From assembly GCA_021324095.1 (NCBI GenBank), contig JAJPJT010000039.1, positions 1-48,517 of the forward strand: a stretch of 48,517 nt of DNA. Direction: 5' to 3'. Made by a program: the position numbers and the translations under genes. This document shows, piece after piece, positions 24,906-33,296 of the stretch. Under the pieces are notes generated by a model. The model was given only the letters and a program-made list of their open reading frames with translations. It was not told where the DNA came from and made no database searches. Numbering within the stretch: position 1 is the stretch's first letter; each line of letters starts with the position of its first letter. This DNA is from Gammaproteobacteria bacterium (GTDB taxonomy: Bacteria; Pseudomonadota; Gammaproteobacteria; Xanthomonadales; Rhodanobacteraceae).

Positions 24906-25505
24906 TCAATGCTCCCTGTCTGCCAGCAGGCGCTCGAGGTACCGCGCCAGCATGTCGATTTCGAGATTTACGCGGTCACCGGCACGTCGAACGCCGAACG
25001 TCGTATGTGCCACCGTGTGGGGCACAAGGTTGACTTCGAATGCAGCGTTCGCGACGACATTGACGGTGAGGCTGACGCCGTCCACGCAGATGGAACCCTT
25101 GACCGGGATGTATCGCATGAGCGCGGCAGGCGCTTCGATGGTCCAGCGCTGCGAACGCGCATCGGGCTCGATGGCGGTGATCGTACCGATCCCGTCGACG
25201 TGCCCCGACACCAGATGCCCGCCGAGGCGATCCGAAAGGCGCAACGCCTTTTCGAGATTCACGCGGTCGCCTTCTCGCAAGTCGCCGAGCGTGGTCACCG
25301 ACAGGGTTTCCGCGGATACATCAAAGGCAAGCGAATCGCCATTGCGCTCAACCACCGTCAGGCAGCAGCCGGATACGGCGATACTGTCGCCGAGCGCAAC
25401 GTCGGCGATCTCGAAATTTTCGGCGGCGATCGTGAAACGCAGATCGCCCCCACGCGGTTCGATGCGCGTGACGCGCGCCGTCGCCTCGATGATGCCGGTG
25501 AACAT
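24906..25505 (-). CDS. ribE: Riboflavin synthase alpha chain
   Basis: Dismutates two lumazine molecules to riboflavin. 199 aa from ATG 25505, with GGGAGG at ideal spacing. Two lumazine-binding barrels: MFTGIIEATARV and SGCCLTVV in the first, GHLVSGHVDGIG, SICVDGVSLTVN and the C-terminal helix EIDMLARYLERLL in the second. A longer frame upstream would translate the riboswitch and is rejected. Lies 4 bp from ribBA, downstream of the FMN riboswitch. Confidence 0.96.
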   Translation of the reverse strand: MFTGIIEATARVTRIEPRGGDLRFTIAAENFEIADVALGDSIAVSGCCLTVVERNGDSLAFDVSAETLSVTTLGDLREGDRVNLEKALRLSDRLGGHLVSGHVDGIGTITAIEPDARSQRWTIEAPAALMRYIPVKGSICVDGVSLTVNVVANAAFEVNLVPHTVAHTTFGVRRAGDRVNLEIDMLARYLERLLADREH

Positions 25506-25630
25506 CAGCACGCCTCCCGTCGAAAGGCAGCGAACTTGCAAATGATCAGCATGAACGTTCTCCGCGTGACGAAATGGCGAGAACGCCCCAAGGCATGGCC
25601 GACGCACGGGCGCTGCCGCGGTCGGGCCGT

Positions 25631-25765
25631 CTTCTTTCATCCGGACTGTCACCGTCGGCTCCGGCATTCGACCGGATCTGCTGACCTTTCGCGGCTGCGA
25701 AAGCGCTCGCGGGCTCGCCCTTGCGGGCCTACCGCCGGTGGGGAATCGCACCCCGCCCTGAAGAC
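25631..25765 (-). promoter_or_regulatory. FMN riboswitch (RFN element)
   Basis: On the minus strand the conserved RFN blocks are all present: CAGGGCGGGGTG near the 5' end, CCCCACCGGCGGTA, GAGCCCGCGAGC, GATCCGGT, GCCGGAGCCGACGGT and GACAGTCCGGATGAAAGAAG at the 3' end. It senses flavin mononucleotide and here precedes ribE-ribBA-ribH. About 125 nt separate it from the ribE ATG, containing a possible GTTCTC/GAGAAC hairpin; no clear U tract is present, so control may act on translation initiation. Confidence 0.95.
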
Positions 25766-25792
25766 GTCGTGCCGGCACGAGCCGGCTCATCA

Positions 25793-25798
25793 ATTATA
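25793..25798 (-). promoter_or_regulatory. Candidate promoter -10 box for the FMN-controlled ribE operon
   Basis: A perfect TATAAT on the minus strand overlaps the ribD stop codon, about 28 bp before the riboswitch. Transcription from here would start just ahead of the RFN element and give ribE-ribBA-ribH its own FMN-sensing transcript, separate from ribD. The -35 region is poor (CTGCTG at 17 bp). Confidence 0.55.
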
Positions 25799-27044
25799 GC
25801 GCCGCAGGCCGCAGCAGCAGGCGCTGATCCGCGCCGAGCATCCGCCGATCGATGATGCGCCAATCGCGGCGTTCGTGCATCGATGTCAGTATCGGCAGGT
25901 GCAACAACGGCTGCGCGCCGTCGCCGAGCAATGTCGGCGCGACGTAGAGCAGCAGTTCGTCGACCAGGTTTTGTTCGAGCAGCGCACCGCACAGCGTGGG
26001 TCCGGCTTCCACCTGCAATTCGTTGACGTCGCGCGCGGCAAGCAGCTTCAGCACCGCATCGAGGTCGGTCCGACCTTCCGCATCGACCGGCACCTCGGCC
26101 AGCTCGACGCGCGCGTAGCGGTCGTCCTGCGGCTTCGCGCCCGGCGCGTGCAACATCAGCGTCGGCGCGCTGCCATCGAGCAGATGCGCGCCGGGTTGCA
26201 GCGCGTCAAGGCGCACGTCCAGCACCACGCGAAGCGGCGGAATGAAGCCTCTCCCCTCTCCTTCCGGGTACGGCTGCCATCCATGGCCAACAGCTCCGTG
26301 GTGGCGCGTAGCGCCGGGTGAGGGTCTGGTGGCTTGCGCGAGGTTCGTACCCTCACCCGCCCCTTCGGGGCACCCTCTCCCGAGGGGAGAGGGGAACCGC
26401 GGTACCAGCCGCACCGTCAGTCGCGGATCATCCACACGCGCGGTGCCGGCGCCCGTCAGGATAGCCGAACTGCGCGCACGCCAGCATTGCACGTCGGCGC
26501 GTGCCGCTTCGCCCGTGATCCATTTCGATTCGCCACTCGCGAGCGCGGTGCGGCCATCCAGGCTCATCGCCAGCTTCACCCGCACCCACGGCCGACCGTG
26601 TTCGAAGCGCGAGAAGAATCCACGATTCAGTTCGCGCGCAGCCTCGCGCATCAAGCCGGTTTCGACGGCCATGCCCACGTCACGCATTCGCCGGATGCCC
26701 GCTCCGGCCACTTTCGGATTGGGGTCTTCGGACGCGAATACCACGCGCGCGATGCCGGCTTCGATCAGCGCATCCGCGCAAGGCGGCGTGCGGCCATGGT
26801 GCGAACACGGCTCCAGCGTCACGTAAGCGGTCGCGCCGCGTGCGCGTTCCCCGGCCGCGCGCAAGGCGAACACTTCCGCATGTGCTTCGCCCGCATGCTG
26901 ATGCCATCCTTCGCCGACGATTTCACCGTCACGCGCGATGATGCACCCGACGCGCGGATTGGGTTGCGTGGTGAACAAGCCGCGCTCGGCCAACCGCAAG
27001 GCGCGGGCCATCATTCCGTGATCGAGTGCCGAAAAATCCGGCAT
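25794..27044 (-). CDS. ribD: Bifunctional riboflavin deaminase/reductase RibD with a repeat-encoded insert
   Basis: Deaminates and then reduces the pyrimidine intermediate of riboflavin synthesis. About 416 aa. The deaminase domain (1-145) has the zinc motifs HAEVFAL and PCSHHGRTPPC. The reductase domain starts about residue 148 (VRVKLAMSLDGRTAL) and has SGESKWITG, DDPRLTVRL and the C-terminal LQVEAGPTL. Between DDPRLTVRL and PPLRVVLDVRL about 50 extra residues (216-266, e.g. RFPSPLGRGCPEGAGEG) are encoded by a palindromic repeat at 26247-26396. ATG 27044 sits 7 nt after GAGG; ATG 27050 is possible. It lies ahead of, not behind, the FMN riboswitch. Confidence 0.93.
   Translation of the reverse strand: MPDFSALDHGMMARALRLAERGLFTTQPNPRVGCIIARDGEIVGEGWHQHAGEAHAEVFALRAAGERARGATAYVTLEPCSHHGRTPPCADALIEAGIARVVFASEDPNPKVAGAGIRRMRDVGMAVETGLMREAARELNRGFFSRFEHGRPWVRVKLAMSLDGRTALASGESKWITGEAARADVQCWRARSSAILTGAGTARVDDPRLTVRLVPRFPSPLGRGCPEGAGEGTNLAQATRPSPGATRHHGAVGHGWQPYPEGEGRGFIPPLRVVLDVRLDALQPGAHLLDGSAPTLMLHAPGAKPQDDRYARVELAEVPVDAEGRTDLDAVLKLLAARDVNELQVEAGPTLCGALLEQNLVDELLLYVAPTLLGDGAQPLLHLPILTSMHERRDWRIIDRRMLGADQRLLLRPAAL
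26247..26396. repeat. Composite palindromic repeat inside ribD
   Basis: Ends are CCTCTCCCCTCTCC and CCCTCTCCCGAGGGGAGAGGGG. The interior has GTGGCGCGTAGCGCCGGGTG followed by GTACCCTCACCCGCC. The same interior and ends recur in the intergenic element at 41192-41327, so the two are copies of one family; a related copy is at 27067-27142. Here it is translated in frame as part of ribD. Confidence 0.85.
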
Positions 27045-27066
27045 CACCATGCCTCACGCAAACAGG

Positions 27067-27142
27067 GCTCCCCCTCACCCGCCAAGCGCTGCGCGCTTGT
27101 CTCCCTCTCCCCACAGGGGAGAGGGTTGGGGTGAGGGGGCTC
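27067..27142. repeat. Palindromic repeat between nrdR and ribD
   Basis: Outer inverted arms CTCCCCCTCACCC and GGGTGAGGGGGCTC-like enclose an inner hairpin CCCTCTCCCC / GGGGAGAGGG at 27103-27125, with an AAGCGCTGCGCGCTT palindrome between them. Member of the same family as the elements in ribD and at 41192. Confidence 0.8.
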
Positions 27143-27147
27143 GGCGC

Positions 27148-27191
27148 AAGGCAAGTTAGCGTTCACTCGAAGGCAAGTTAGCGTTCACTCG
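27148..27191. repeat. Perfect 22-bp tandem duplication
   Basis: Two identical 22-bp units, 27148-27169 and 27170-27191, each AAGGCAAGTTAGCGTTCACT plus CG, lie head to tail downstream of nrdR. The lack of any mismatch suggests a recent duplication. No function is apparent. Confidence 0.85.
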
Positions 27192-27206
27192 TTCGCCGGA
27201 ACTCAG

Positions 27207-27731
27207 CTACCGTTTCCTGTTCTTGTCGATCGGCACCACCGCACCGCCGATCAGCGGCAACTGGCTTTCGCTGGGCGGCAGTTCGTGTTCGAGCCGGTCG
27301 AGTTCCTCGCGGAAATCGGCGACGTCCTCGAACGAACGGTAGACCGACGCGTAGCGCACGTAGCCGACATGATCGAGCTTGCGCAGTTCGGCCATCACCA
27401 GTTCCCCGATCCGGCGCGACGGCAGCTCGCGCTCGGTACTGACACGCAATTGACGCACCACCGCGCGAACCGCGGCCTCGATGCGGTCCTCGGTGACCGG
27501 CCGCTTGTGCAGCGCGCGGTCGAAGCCGGTCCGCAACTTGCGTGCATCGAACGCCTCGCGACGGCCATCACCCTTGATGATCGCCGGCAGCTTCAGTTCC
27601 ACGGTTTCAACGGTCGAAAAACGCTCTCCGCACGACGGGCATTCGCGGCGCCGGCGGATGGTCGAGCCTTCCTCCGAAACGCGCGAATCGATCACGCGGG
27701 TGTCGATGTTCTGGCAAAAGGGGCAGTGCAT
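27207..27731 (-). CDS. nrdR: Transcriptional repressor NrdR
   Basis: Zinc and (d)ATP-binding repressor of ribonucleotide reductase genes. 174 aa: the zinc ribbon is [17 protein letters not shown] with the second Cys pair in [10 protein letters not shown], then an ATP-cone domain ([18 protein letters not shown] to [13 protein letters not shown]). The C-terminus is about 20 residues longer than usual. Standard position between glyA and ribD. Confidence 0.97.
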   Translation of the reverse strand: MHCPFCQNIDTRVIDSRVSEEGSTIRRRRECPSCGERFSTVETVELKLPAIIKGDGRREAFDARKLRTGFDRALHKRPVTEDRIEAAVRAVVRQLRVSTERELPSRRIGELVMAELRKLDHVGYVRYASVYRSFEDVADFREELDRLEHELPPSESQLPLIGGAVVPIDKNRKR

Positions 27732-27907
27732 AAGAGCGGGATCGGGGGATGGGTAGCGGGGGTGCTACGAATGTAGCGCGGTGATCGATCGATGTGCTGC
27801 GGGGGCGGCTCCCATGGCCTTCACGGCAACGAAAGCATCCGGGAGCGCGCCCCCACTACCCGCCCCCAATCCCTTTCAGAACACCCTCACCGGTCCTATG
27901 GCCAAGG
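27732..27907. other. Intergenic stretch between glyA and nrdR with inverted repeat
   Basis: No gene. GGGGATGGGTAGCGGGGGTGC at 27746-27766 is nearly matched again at 48030-48050. GGGGGCGGCTCCCATGGCC (27802-27820) and GGGAGCGCGCCCCCACTACC (27851-27870) form an imperfect inverted repeat. These could act as a hairpin between glyA and nrdR. Confidence 0.5.
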
Positions 27908-29176
27908 TCACCCGTAAACCGGAAACCTGGCGCACTGTGCATTCACCAGTGCGCGCACGTTTTCGATCACCTTCTCGTCGTTTGGCGCATCCAGAACATC
28001 GGCGACCCAGCCGGCGAGTTCGATGCAATCGGTCTCCTTGTAGCCGCGCGTCGTGACGGCCGGCGTGCCGATGCGCAGGCCCGACGTGACGAACGGCTTC
28101 TGCGGATCGTTCGGCACCGCGTTCTTGTTGACGGTGATGTGTGCCTTGCCCAACGCTGCTTCCGCGTCCTTGCCGGTGATCGGCTTGCCGATCAGGTCGA
28201 CCAGGAACAGGTGATCCTCGGTGCCGCCGGAGACGATCTTGTAGCCGCGATCGATCAGCGTCTTCGCCATCGCCTTGGCGTTCTTGACGACTTGTTGCTG
28301 GTATTCCTTGAACGAAGGCTCCAGCGCTTCCTTGAACGCGACGGCCTTGGCCGCGATCACGTGCATCAGCGGACCGCCCTGGATGCCGGGGAACACGATG
28401 GATTGCAGTTTCTTGATGATGTCCTCGGCGTGCTCGCCCATCGCGGAATCCTTCGCCACGATCAAGCCGCCACGCGGGCCGCGCAGCGTCTTGTGGGTGG
28501 TCGACGTGACGATGTGCGCGTGCGGCAGCGGCGAGGGATACACCCCCGCGGCCACGAGACCCGCGACATGCGCCATATCGACGAAGAGATACGCGCCGAC
28601 CTTGTCCGCGATCCTGCGGAAGCGCGCCCAGTCCATCACCTGCGAATACGCGGAAAAGCCCGCCACGATCATCTTCGGCTTGTGTTCGAGCGCGAGTTGC
28701 TCGATCGCGCCGTAATCGACCAAACCTTCGTCGTTCACGCCGTACTGCACGGCATTGAAGATCTTGCCGGACAGGTTGGGCTTGGCGCCGTGGGTCAGAT
28801 GCCCGCCGTGCGCGAGCGACATCCCGAGGATGGTGTCGCCCGGCTGCAGCAGCGCGAAGTACACGGCCTGGTTCGCCTGCGAGCCCGAATGCGGCTGCAC
28901 GTTGGCGTAATCGCAATCGAACAACTTCTTCAAGCGCTCGATCGCCAGCGCTTCGGCCACGTCCACGTACTGGCAACCGCCGTAATAGCGGTGCCCCGGA
29001 TAGCCTTCGGCGTACTTGTTGGTCAGCACCGAACCTTGCGCTTCCAGCACGCGCGGGCTCGCGTAGTTTTCCGACGCGATCAGCTCGACGTGGTCTTCCT
29101 GGCGCTGGCGCTCCTCCATGATCGCCTTCGCCAATTCGTCGTCGTAACCGGCAATCCGCATTTCGTGGCTGTACAT
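27908..29176 (-). CDS. glyA: Serine hydroxymethyltransferase
   Basis: PLP enzyme interconverting serine and glycine with transfer of a one-carbon unit to tetrahydrofolate. 422 aa from ATG 29176, with AGAGGA at good spacing; a slightly longer frame exists but lacks such a site. Motifs: [11 protein letters not shown] near the start, [23 protein letters not shown], and the PLP lysine in [14 protein letters not shown] near residue 230. Length and sequence are typical. Confidence 0.98.
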   Translation of the reverse strand: MYSHEMRIAGYDDELAKAIMEERQRQEDHVELIASENYASPRVLEAQGSVLTNKYAEGYPGHRYYGGCQYVDVAEALAIERLKKLFDCDYANVQPHSGSQANQAVYFALLQPGDTILGMSLAHGGHLTHGAKPNLSGKIFNAVQYGVNDEGLVDYGAIEQLALEHKPKMIVAGFSAYSQVMDWARFRRIADKVGAYLFVDMAHVAGLVAAGVYPSPLPHAHIVTSTTHKTLRGPRGGLIVAKDSAMGEHAEDIIKKLQSIVFPGIQGGPLMHVIAAKAVAFKEALEPSFKEYQQQVVKNAKAMAKTLIDRGYKIVSGGTEDHLFLVDLIGKPITGKDAEAALGKAHITVNKNAVPNDPQKPFVTSGLRIGTPAVTTRGYKETDCIELAGWVADVLDAPNDEKVIENVRALVNAQCARFPVYG

Positions 29177-29604
29177 CGCGATCCTCTGGCAGCGCATTGA
29201 TGAATGCGAATCTTAGCCCGTTCGGCGGCTGCGGGCTGGCGCGACACGCCGCACACCGCAATAATGGATGTTTTCTGGAAGACATCCATGTCTTTTTCCG
29301 CGCCGTCCAACGGCGCGGGCCTCTTTTTGGCATTGCCCAAAAAGAGGCGAAAAAGGCTAGGCACCGGGGACGGTGGTCTCGACAACATCGTGTTGTCTCG
29401 ACTGCCCTGCGCTTCTCGCGCCAAGCGGGCCGGCGCGAACTCGGCCATCCATGGCCTCGAACATGCGCGCCTTGCTCCCGCTTGGCGCTGCGATGCTCGG
29501 CACCGTCCACGGCGCCGTTTTTTCGCTCCGCTGACGGCCATCCATGGCCTGCGACCATGAAAACCAACCTGCCCAAGCTGCGGCATGGGCACAATGAGGC
29601 AACC
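29177..29604. other. Repeat-filled divergent gap between glyA and ettA
   Basis: About 430 bp with no supportable gene. It is a patchwork of inverted repeats: GGATGT/ACATCC at 29266-29287, a CGCGCCGT..ACGGCGCG stem near 29299-29318, a perfect 11-bp stem CCTCTTTTTGG/CCAAAAAGAGG (29320-29347), and two GGCCATCCATGGCC cores near 29448 and 29539. A 50-bp module at 29371-29422 recurs at 35380-35428. Promoters for glyA and ettA must lie here, but I could not identify them with confidence. Confidence 0.7.
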
Positions 29605-31266
29605 ATGCAATACATCTATACGATGATCAACGTGTCCAAGATCGTTCCGCCCAAGCGCGAGATCATCAAGGACATTTCGCTTTCGTTTTTCCCCGGCGCC
29701 AAGATCGGGCTGCTCGGCCTGAACGGCGCGGGCAAGTCGACCGTGCTGCGCATCATGGCCGGCGTCGATACCGACTATCAGGGCGAGGCGCGGCCGGCCG
29801 CGGGCATCAACATCGGTTACCTCGCGCAGGAGCCGCAGCTCGACCCGGACAAGACGGTGCGTGAATCGGTCGAGGAAGGCATGTCCCACATCCTCGATGC
29901 GCAAAAACGCCTCGATGAGGTTTACGCGGCCTATGCCGAAGAAGGCGCGGACTTCGACGCGCTCGCGGCCGAGCAGCAGAAGCTCGAAAACATCCTCGCA
30001 GCGGGCGACGCGCACACCATGGAGATGCAACTGGAAGTCGCGGCCGATGCGCTGCGCCTGCCACCGTGGGACGCGAAGATCGGTCCGCTTTCGGGTGGCG
30101 AGAAGCGCCGCGTCGCGCTGTGCCGGCTGCTGCTGTCCAAACCCGACATGCTGCTGCTGGACGAACCCACCAACCACCTCGACGCGGAATCGGTCGACTG
30201 GCTGGAGCAATTCCTGCACGACTATCCCGGCACCGTGGTCGCGGTCACCCACGATCGCTATTTCCTGGACAACGCCGCCGAGTGGATCCTGGAACTCGAC
30301 CGCGGCCGCGGCATTCCGTGGAAGGGCAATTACTCGTCGTGGCTGGAACAGAAGGACGAGCGCCTGAAACAGGAAGCCTCGACCGAAAAGGCGCGCCAGA
30401 AGGCGATCCAGAAGGAACTGGAATGGGTGCGCTCGGCCGCCAAGGGCCGCCAATCCAAGGGCAAGGCGCGCCTCAACCGCTTCGAGGAATTGAACGCGGT
30501 CGATTACCAGCGTCGCAACGAGACGAATGAAATCTTCATCCCGCCGGGCGAGCGCCTCGGCAACGAAGTGATCGAATTCAAGCACGTCAGCAAGTCGTTC
30601 GGTGACCGCTGCCTGATCGACGACTTGTCGTTCAAGATTCCGCCCGGCGCGATCGTCGGGGTGATCGGCCCCAACGGCGCCGGCAAGTCCACCTTCATGA
30701 AGATGATCATGGGCAAGGAGCAGCCGGATTCGGGCGAGATCAAGCTGGGCCATACGGTAAAGCTGGCGTACGTCGACCAGTCGCGCGGCATGCTCAACGA
30801 CAAGCACAACGTGTGGCAGGAAGTTTCGGGCGGCCTCGACATTTTGAGAATCGGCAACTTCGAGATCCAGTCGCGCGCCTACATCGGCCGCTTCAACTTC
30901 AAGGGTTCCGATCAGCAGAAGATCGTCGGACAACTATCCGGCGGCGAACGCGGCCGCCTGCACCTCGCCAAGACCCTGCTCGAAGGCGGCAACGTGCTGT
31001 TGCTGGACGAACCATCCAACGACCTCGACGTCGAAACGCTGCGCGCGCTGGAAGAGGCGCTGCTGGAATTCCCCGGCTGCGCGATCGTGATCTCGCACGA
31101 CCGCTGGTTCCTCGACCGCATCGCGACCCACATCATCGCCTTCGAAGGCGACTCGCACGTCGAATTCTTCCCCGGCAACTACAACGAGTACGAGGCCGAC
31201 AAGAAGCGCCGGCTGGGTGAGGAAGCCGCGCAGCCGCATCGGGTGAAGTACAAGAAGTTGGCGTGA
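29605..31266 (+). CDS. ettA: Energy-dependent translational throttle protein EttA (ABC-F)
   Basis: Ribosome-associated ABC-F ATPase that in E. coli gates the first peptide bond according to the ATP/ADP ratio. 553 aa with two nucleotide-binding domains: GLNGAGKST and LSGGEKRRVALCRLLL with LLLDEPTNHLD in the first, GPNGAGKST, LSGGERGRLHLAKTLL and LLLDEPSNDLD in the second. The linker (about residues 245-320) is the charged helical P-site interaction region. No membrane segments. ATG 29605 (MQYIYTMINVSK) is the usual EttA start; the upstream open frame is repeat DNA. Confidence 0.97.
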   Translation: MQYIYTMINVSKIVPPKREIIKDISLSFFPGAKIGLLGLNGAGKSTVLRIMAGVDTDYQGEARPAAGINIGYLAQEPQLDPDKTVRESVEEGMSHILDAQKRLDEVYAAYAEEGADFDALAAEQQKLENILAAGDAHTMEMQLEVAADALRLPPWDAKIGPLSGGEKRRVALCRLLLSKPDMLLLDEPTNHLDAESVDWLEQFLHDYPGTVVAVTHDRYFLDNAAEWILELDRGRGIPWKGNYSSWLEQKDERLKQEASTEKARQKAIQKELEWVRSAAKGRQSKGKARLNRFEELNAVDYQRRNETNEIFIPPGERLGNEVIEFKHVSKSFGDRCLIDDLSFKIPPGAIVGVIGPNGAGKSTFMKMIMGKEQPDSGEIKLGHTVKLAYVDQSRGMLNDKHNVWQEVSGGLDILRIGNFEIQSRAYIGRFNFKGSDQQKIVGQLSGGERGRLHLAKTLLEGGNVLLLDEPSNDLDVETLRALEEALLEFPGCAIVISHDRWFLDRIATHIIAFEGDSHVEFFPGNYNEYEADKKRRLGEEAAQPHRVKYKKLA

Positions 31267-31292
31267 GAGCGGGACCGCCCCCTCACCCTTTG

Positions 31293-31315
31293 CCCTCTCC
31301 CCGCGGGGGAGAGGG
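31293..31315. repeat. CCCTCTCCCC palindrome downstream of ettA
   Basis: A near-perfect stem CCCTCTCCCC / GGGGAGAGGG with a minimal loop lies 27 bp after the ettA stop, between convergent genes. It may work as a bidirectional terminator or mRNA end; there is no U tract. Same family as the elements in thiL and ribD. Confidence 0.75.
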
Positions 31316-31358
31316 GAACTCAAGGTGTCGCGCCACGCGCGACGCTTTATTGGCGGAC

Positions 31359-31634
31359 TCAAAGCTGCGCGAAGATTTCCTGCATCGCCGAATCGTCGCG
31401 TTTGTAGTTCGGCCCCGGTTTCTCGAAATGTTCGTCGAGAAGCTGCAAGCCGCTGATCTTCGCCACATCGAACAGCGGCTCGGCCTGCGTGCCGCCTTGC
31501 AGTTGGTACGCGCGCAGCAACTCGGTGCCGCGGTGGCCGATGCCGTGGCATTGCGGCTCCACCAGGCGGGCGACGCCGTGATAGATGAAGCGCAAGCGGC
31601 GCTTCTCGCGGATGGCGCGGTCGATCGGATGCAC
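31359..31634 (-). CDS. Small WYL-like domain protein
   Basis: 91 aa. The sequence AIREKRRLRFIYHGVARLVEP followed by HRGTELLRAYQ resembles the core of the WYL ligand-binding domain (basic strand, aromatic pair, then a conserved small-residue/AYQ strand) without any HTH or helicase partner. Small stand-alone proteins of this kind occur in many bacteria with no known function. Convergent with ettA, divergent from the metallo-hydrolase gene. The frame is clean and codon use matches the neighbours. Confidence 0.7.
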   Translation of the reverse strand: MHPIDRAIREKRRLRFIYHGVARLVEPQCHGIGHRGTELLRAYQLQGGTQAEPLFDVAKISGLQLLDEHFEKPGPNYKRDDSAMQEIFAQL

Positions 31635-31720
31635 GCCAAGTGAGTTTCCCGCTCGGCCGGGCCGCCTGCAACCCGGAGTGATAAATTGTTGCCATCGCGT
31701 TGCGCGGCCGGAGGCTCCGG

Positions 31721-32689
31721 ATGTCTCCTTCGTCTGTCACTGACCTTTCACGCCGCCGCGTGCTGCAGGCGGCTGCCCTGTCGCTGGCCGCGCTTGCGCT
31801 GGGCAGCAAGCGGGCGTTGGCTGCGGCCGCGCAGGTTTCGCCGGCAGCGCGGCACTCCAGGCTGATCCTGCTCGGCACCGCCGGCGGCCCGACGCCCAAG
31901 CCGGACCGTTCCGCACCCGCGAATGCCATCGTGGTCGGCGACGACATCTACGTGATCGATTGCGGCAACGGCGTTGGCCGGCAGATGGTGAAGGCCGGGC
32001 TCGACCTCGGCCGCATCCGCGACGTGTTCATCACCCACCAGCATTCGGACCACAACGCCGATTACGGCAATCTGCTCCTGCTGTCGTGGGCGGGCGGCTT
32101 GCATTCGCGGGTGGACGCATACGGTCCGCCGCCGCTGAAGCGGATGACCGAGTTGTTCCTCGAAATGGATGCGTACGACATCGGCATCCGCGAAAAGGAC
32201 GAAGGCCGCCCGCCGCTCGCGCCACTGATCCGCCCGCACGAAATCACGCATGGCGGCCAGGTGATGCACGACGACAACGTGAAGGTCACCGCCGCGCTGG
32301 TACAGCACCCGCCGGTGGAGCCCGCATTCGCCTATCGCTTCGATTGTCCGGACCGTTCGATCGTGTTTTCCGGCGATACCCACCCTTCCAAAAACCTCAT
32401 CGAACTTGCGCGCGGGGCCGACATCCTGGTGCACGAGGTGATCGATCTTCAAACGGTCGACGCCATCGCGCGATCGGAGCCAAAAGCCGGACGCCTGCGC
32501 CAACATCTTCTGGCGTCACACACGCCGATGTCCGAAGTCGGACAGATCGCCACTCAGGCAGGCGTGAAAACGCTGGTGCTGAACCACTTCGTGCCCAGCG
32601 AGGGCATTCCCGATTCGATCTGGTACGACGCGGTCAAGCCACACTTCAAAGGCCGGCTCATCATCGGACACGACCTGATGGTGCTTTGA
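31721..32689 (+). CDS. Tat-exported metallo-beta-lactamase-fold hydrolase
   Basis: 322 aa from ATG 31721, with GGAGG about 7 nt upstream. Twin-arginine signal SRRRVLQAAALSLAALALG at about residues 10-28 implies export of the folded protein to the periplasm. The zinc motif THQHSDHNADYG (H-x-H-x-D-H) near residue 105, the later GDTHPS and the C-terminal LNHFVPS give the classic metallo-hydrolase fold, closest in style to RNase Z/arylsulfatase-like members. Substrate is unknown. It stands alone between convergent and divergent neighbours, followed by palindromic repeats. Confidence 0.85.
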   Translation: MSPSSVTDLSRRRVLQAAALSLAALALGSKRALAAAAQVSPAARHSRLILLGTAGGPTPKPDRSAPANAIVVGDDIYVIDCGNGVGRQMVKAGLDLGRIRDVFITHQHSDHNADYGNLLLLSWAGGLHSRVDAYGPPPLKRMTELFLEMDAYDIGIREKDEGRPPLAPLIRPHEITHGGQVMHDDNVKVTAALVQHPPVEPAFAYRFDCPDRSIVFSGDTHPSKNLIELARGADILVHEVIDLQTVDAIARSEPKAGRLRQHLLASHTPMSEVGQIATQAGVKTLVLNHFVPSEGIPDSIWYDAVKPHFKGRLIIGHDLMVL

Positions 32690-32711
32690 TGCCTTGCCGG
32701 AGCCATCCCCC

Positions 32712-32781
32712 TCGCTCCCCCTTCCTGCGAAAGGGGGAAGACAAGCCTGCAGCCATTCACCCCCTTCGGCACGAAGGGGGT
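32712..32781. repeat. Two hairpins between convergent genes
   Basis: CCCCCTTCC...GAAAGGGGGAAG (about 32716-32740) and the perfect 9-bp stem ACCCCCTTC / GAAGGGGGT at 32759-32781. They lie between the ends of the metallo-hydrolase gene and rimI and could stop transcription from both sides. Confidence 0.75.
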
Positions 32782-32815
32782 CGCAGCGCCGGCAGGTGCC
32801 GCGGGGGCATGCAAT

Positions 32816-33295
32816 TCAACGCGACTCCGACGGCACCAACTCCATCGCCATCACGATCGCATCTTCGCGGCCGCGGCGCGCCGGGTAATAGCCCGGCCGG
32901 CGGCCGATCTCGTTGAAACCGGCGCGTTCGTACATCGCGTGCGCCAACTTGTTGGATGGACGCACTTCCAGGAATACACGTTGCGCGTGATGCCAGCGCG
33001 CGAGTTCCAGCAAGCGCTTGAGCAGATACGCGCCATGCCCGCGACCCTGATGCAGCGGCGCGACGCATACGTTGAGGATGTGCGCTTCGCCCGCGCCCAG
33101 CGACAAGATGCCGTATCCGACGATCGTTCCCCGCTGCTCGAGCACCCAGCAATGGTGCCCATTGTCGAGACAACTGCGAAAAATGCCGCGCGACCAGGGG
33201 AACTCGTAAGCGGCGGCCTCGATGTTCGCAACCACGGAAACGTCCTCCCGCGTCATCGGACGCAGGCCCGCTTCCAGGGGCGCCACCGCGACCAT
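32816..33295 (-). CDS. rimI: Ribosomal protein S18 alanine N-acetyltransferase RimI
   Basis: GNAT acetyltransferase. 159 aa. The acetyl-CoA motif VAPLHQGRGHGAYLL (Q/R-x-x-G-x-G/A) is at about residues 79-93, preceded by AHILNVCV and followed by LEVRPSNKLAHAMYERAGF, which is characteristic of RimI. ATG 33295 lies 1 bp after the stop of the holD-like gene, so the two are coupled. Confidence 0.92.
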   Translation of the reverse strand: MVAVAPLEAGLRPMTREDVSVVANIEAAAYEFPWSRGIFRSCLDNGHHCWVLEQRGTIVGYGILSLGAGEAHILNVCVAPLHQGRGHGAYLLKRLLELARWHHAQRVFLEVRPSNKLAHAMYERAGFNEIGRRPGYYPARRGREDAIVMAMELVPSESR

Positions 33296-33296
33296 C

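Noticed and set aside
25506..25793. N-terminal extension of riboflavin synthase
   Set aside because: It would translate the FMN riboswitch; ATG 25505 gives the canonical MFTGIIE start with a good ribosome binding site.
31700..31720. Earlier start of the metallo-hydrolase (MRGRRLR...)
   Set aside because: The GGAGG site falls between the two starts and is correctly spaced only for ATG 31721.
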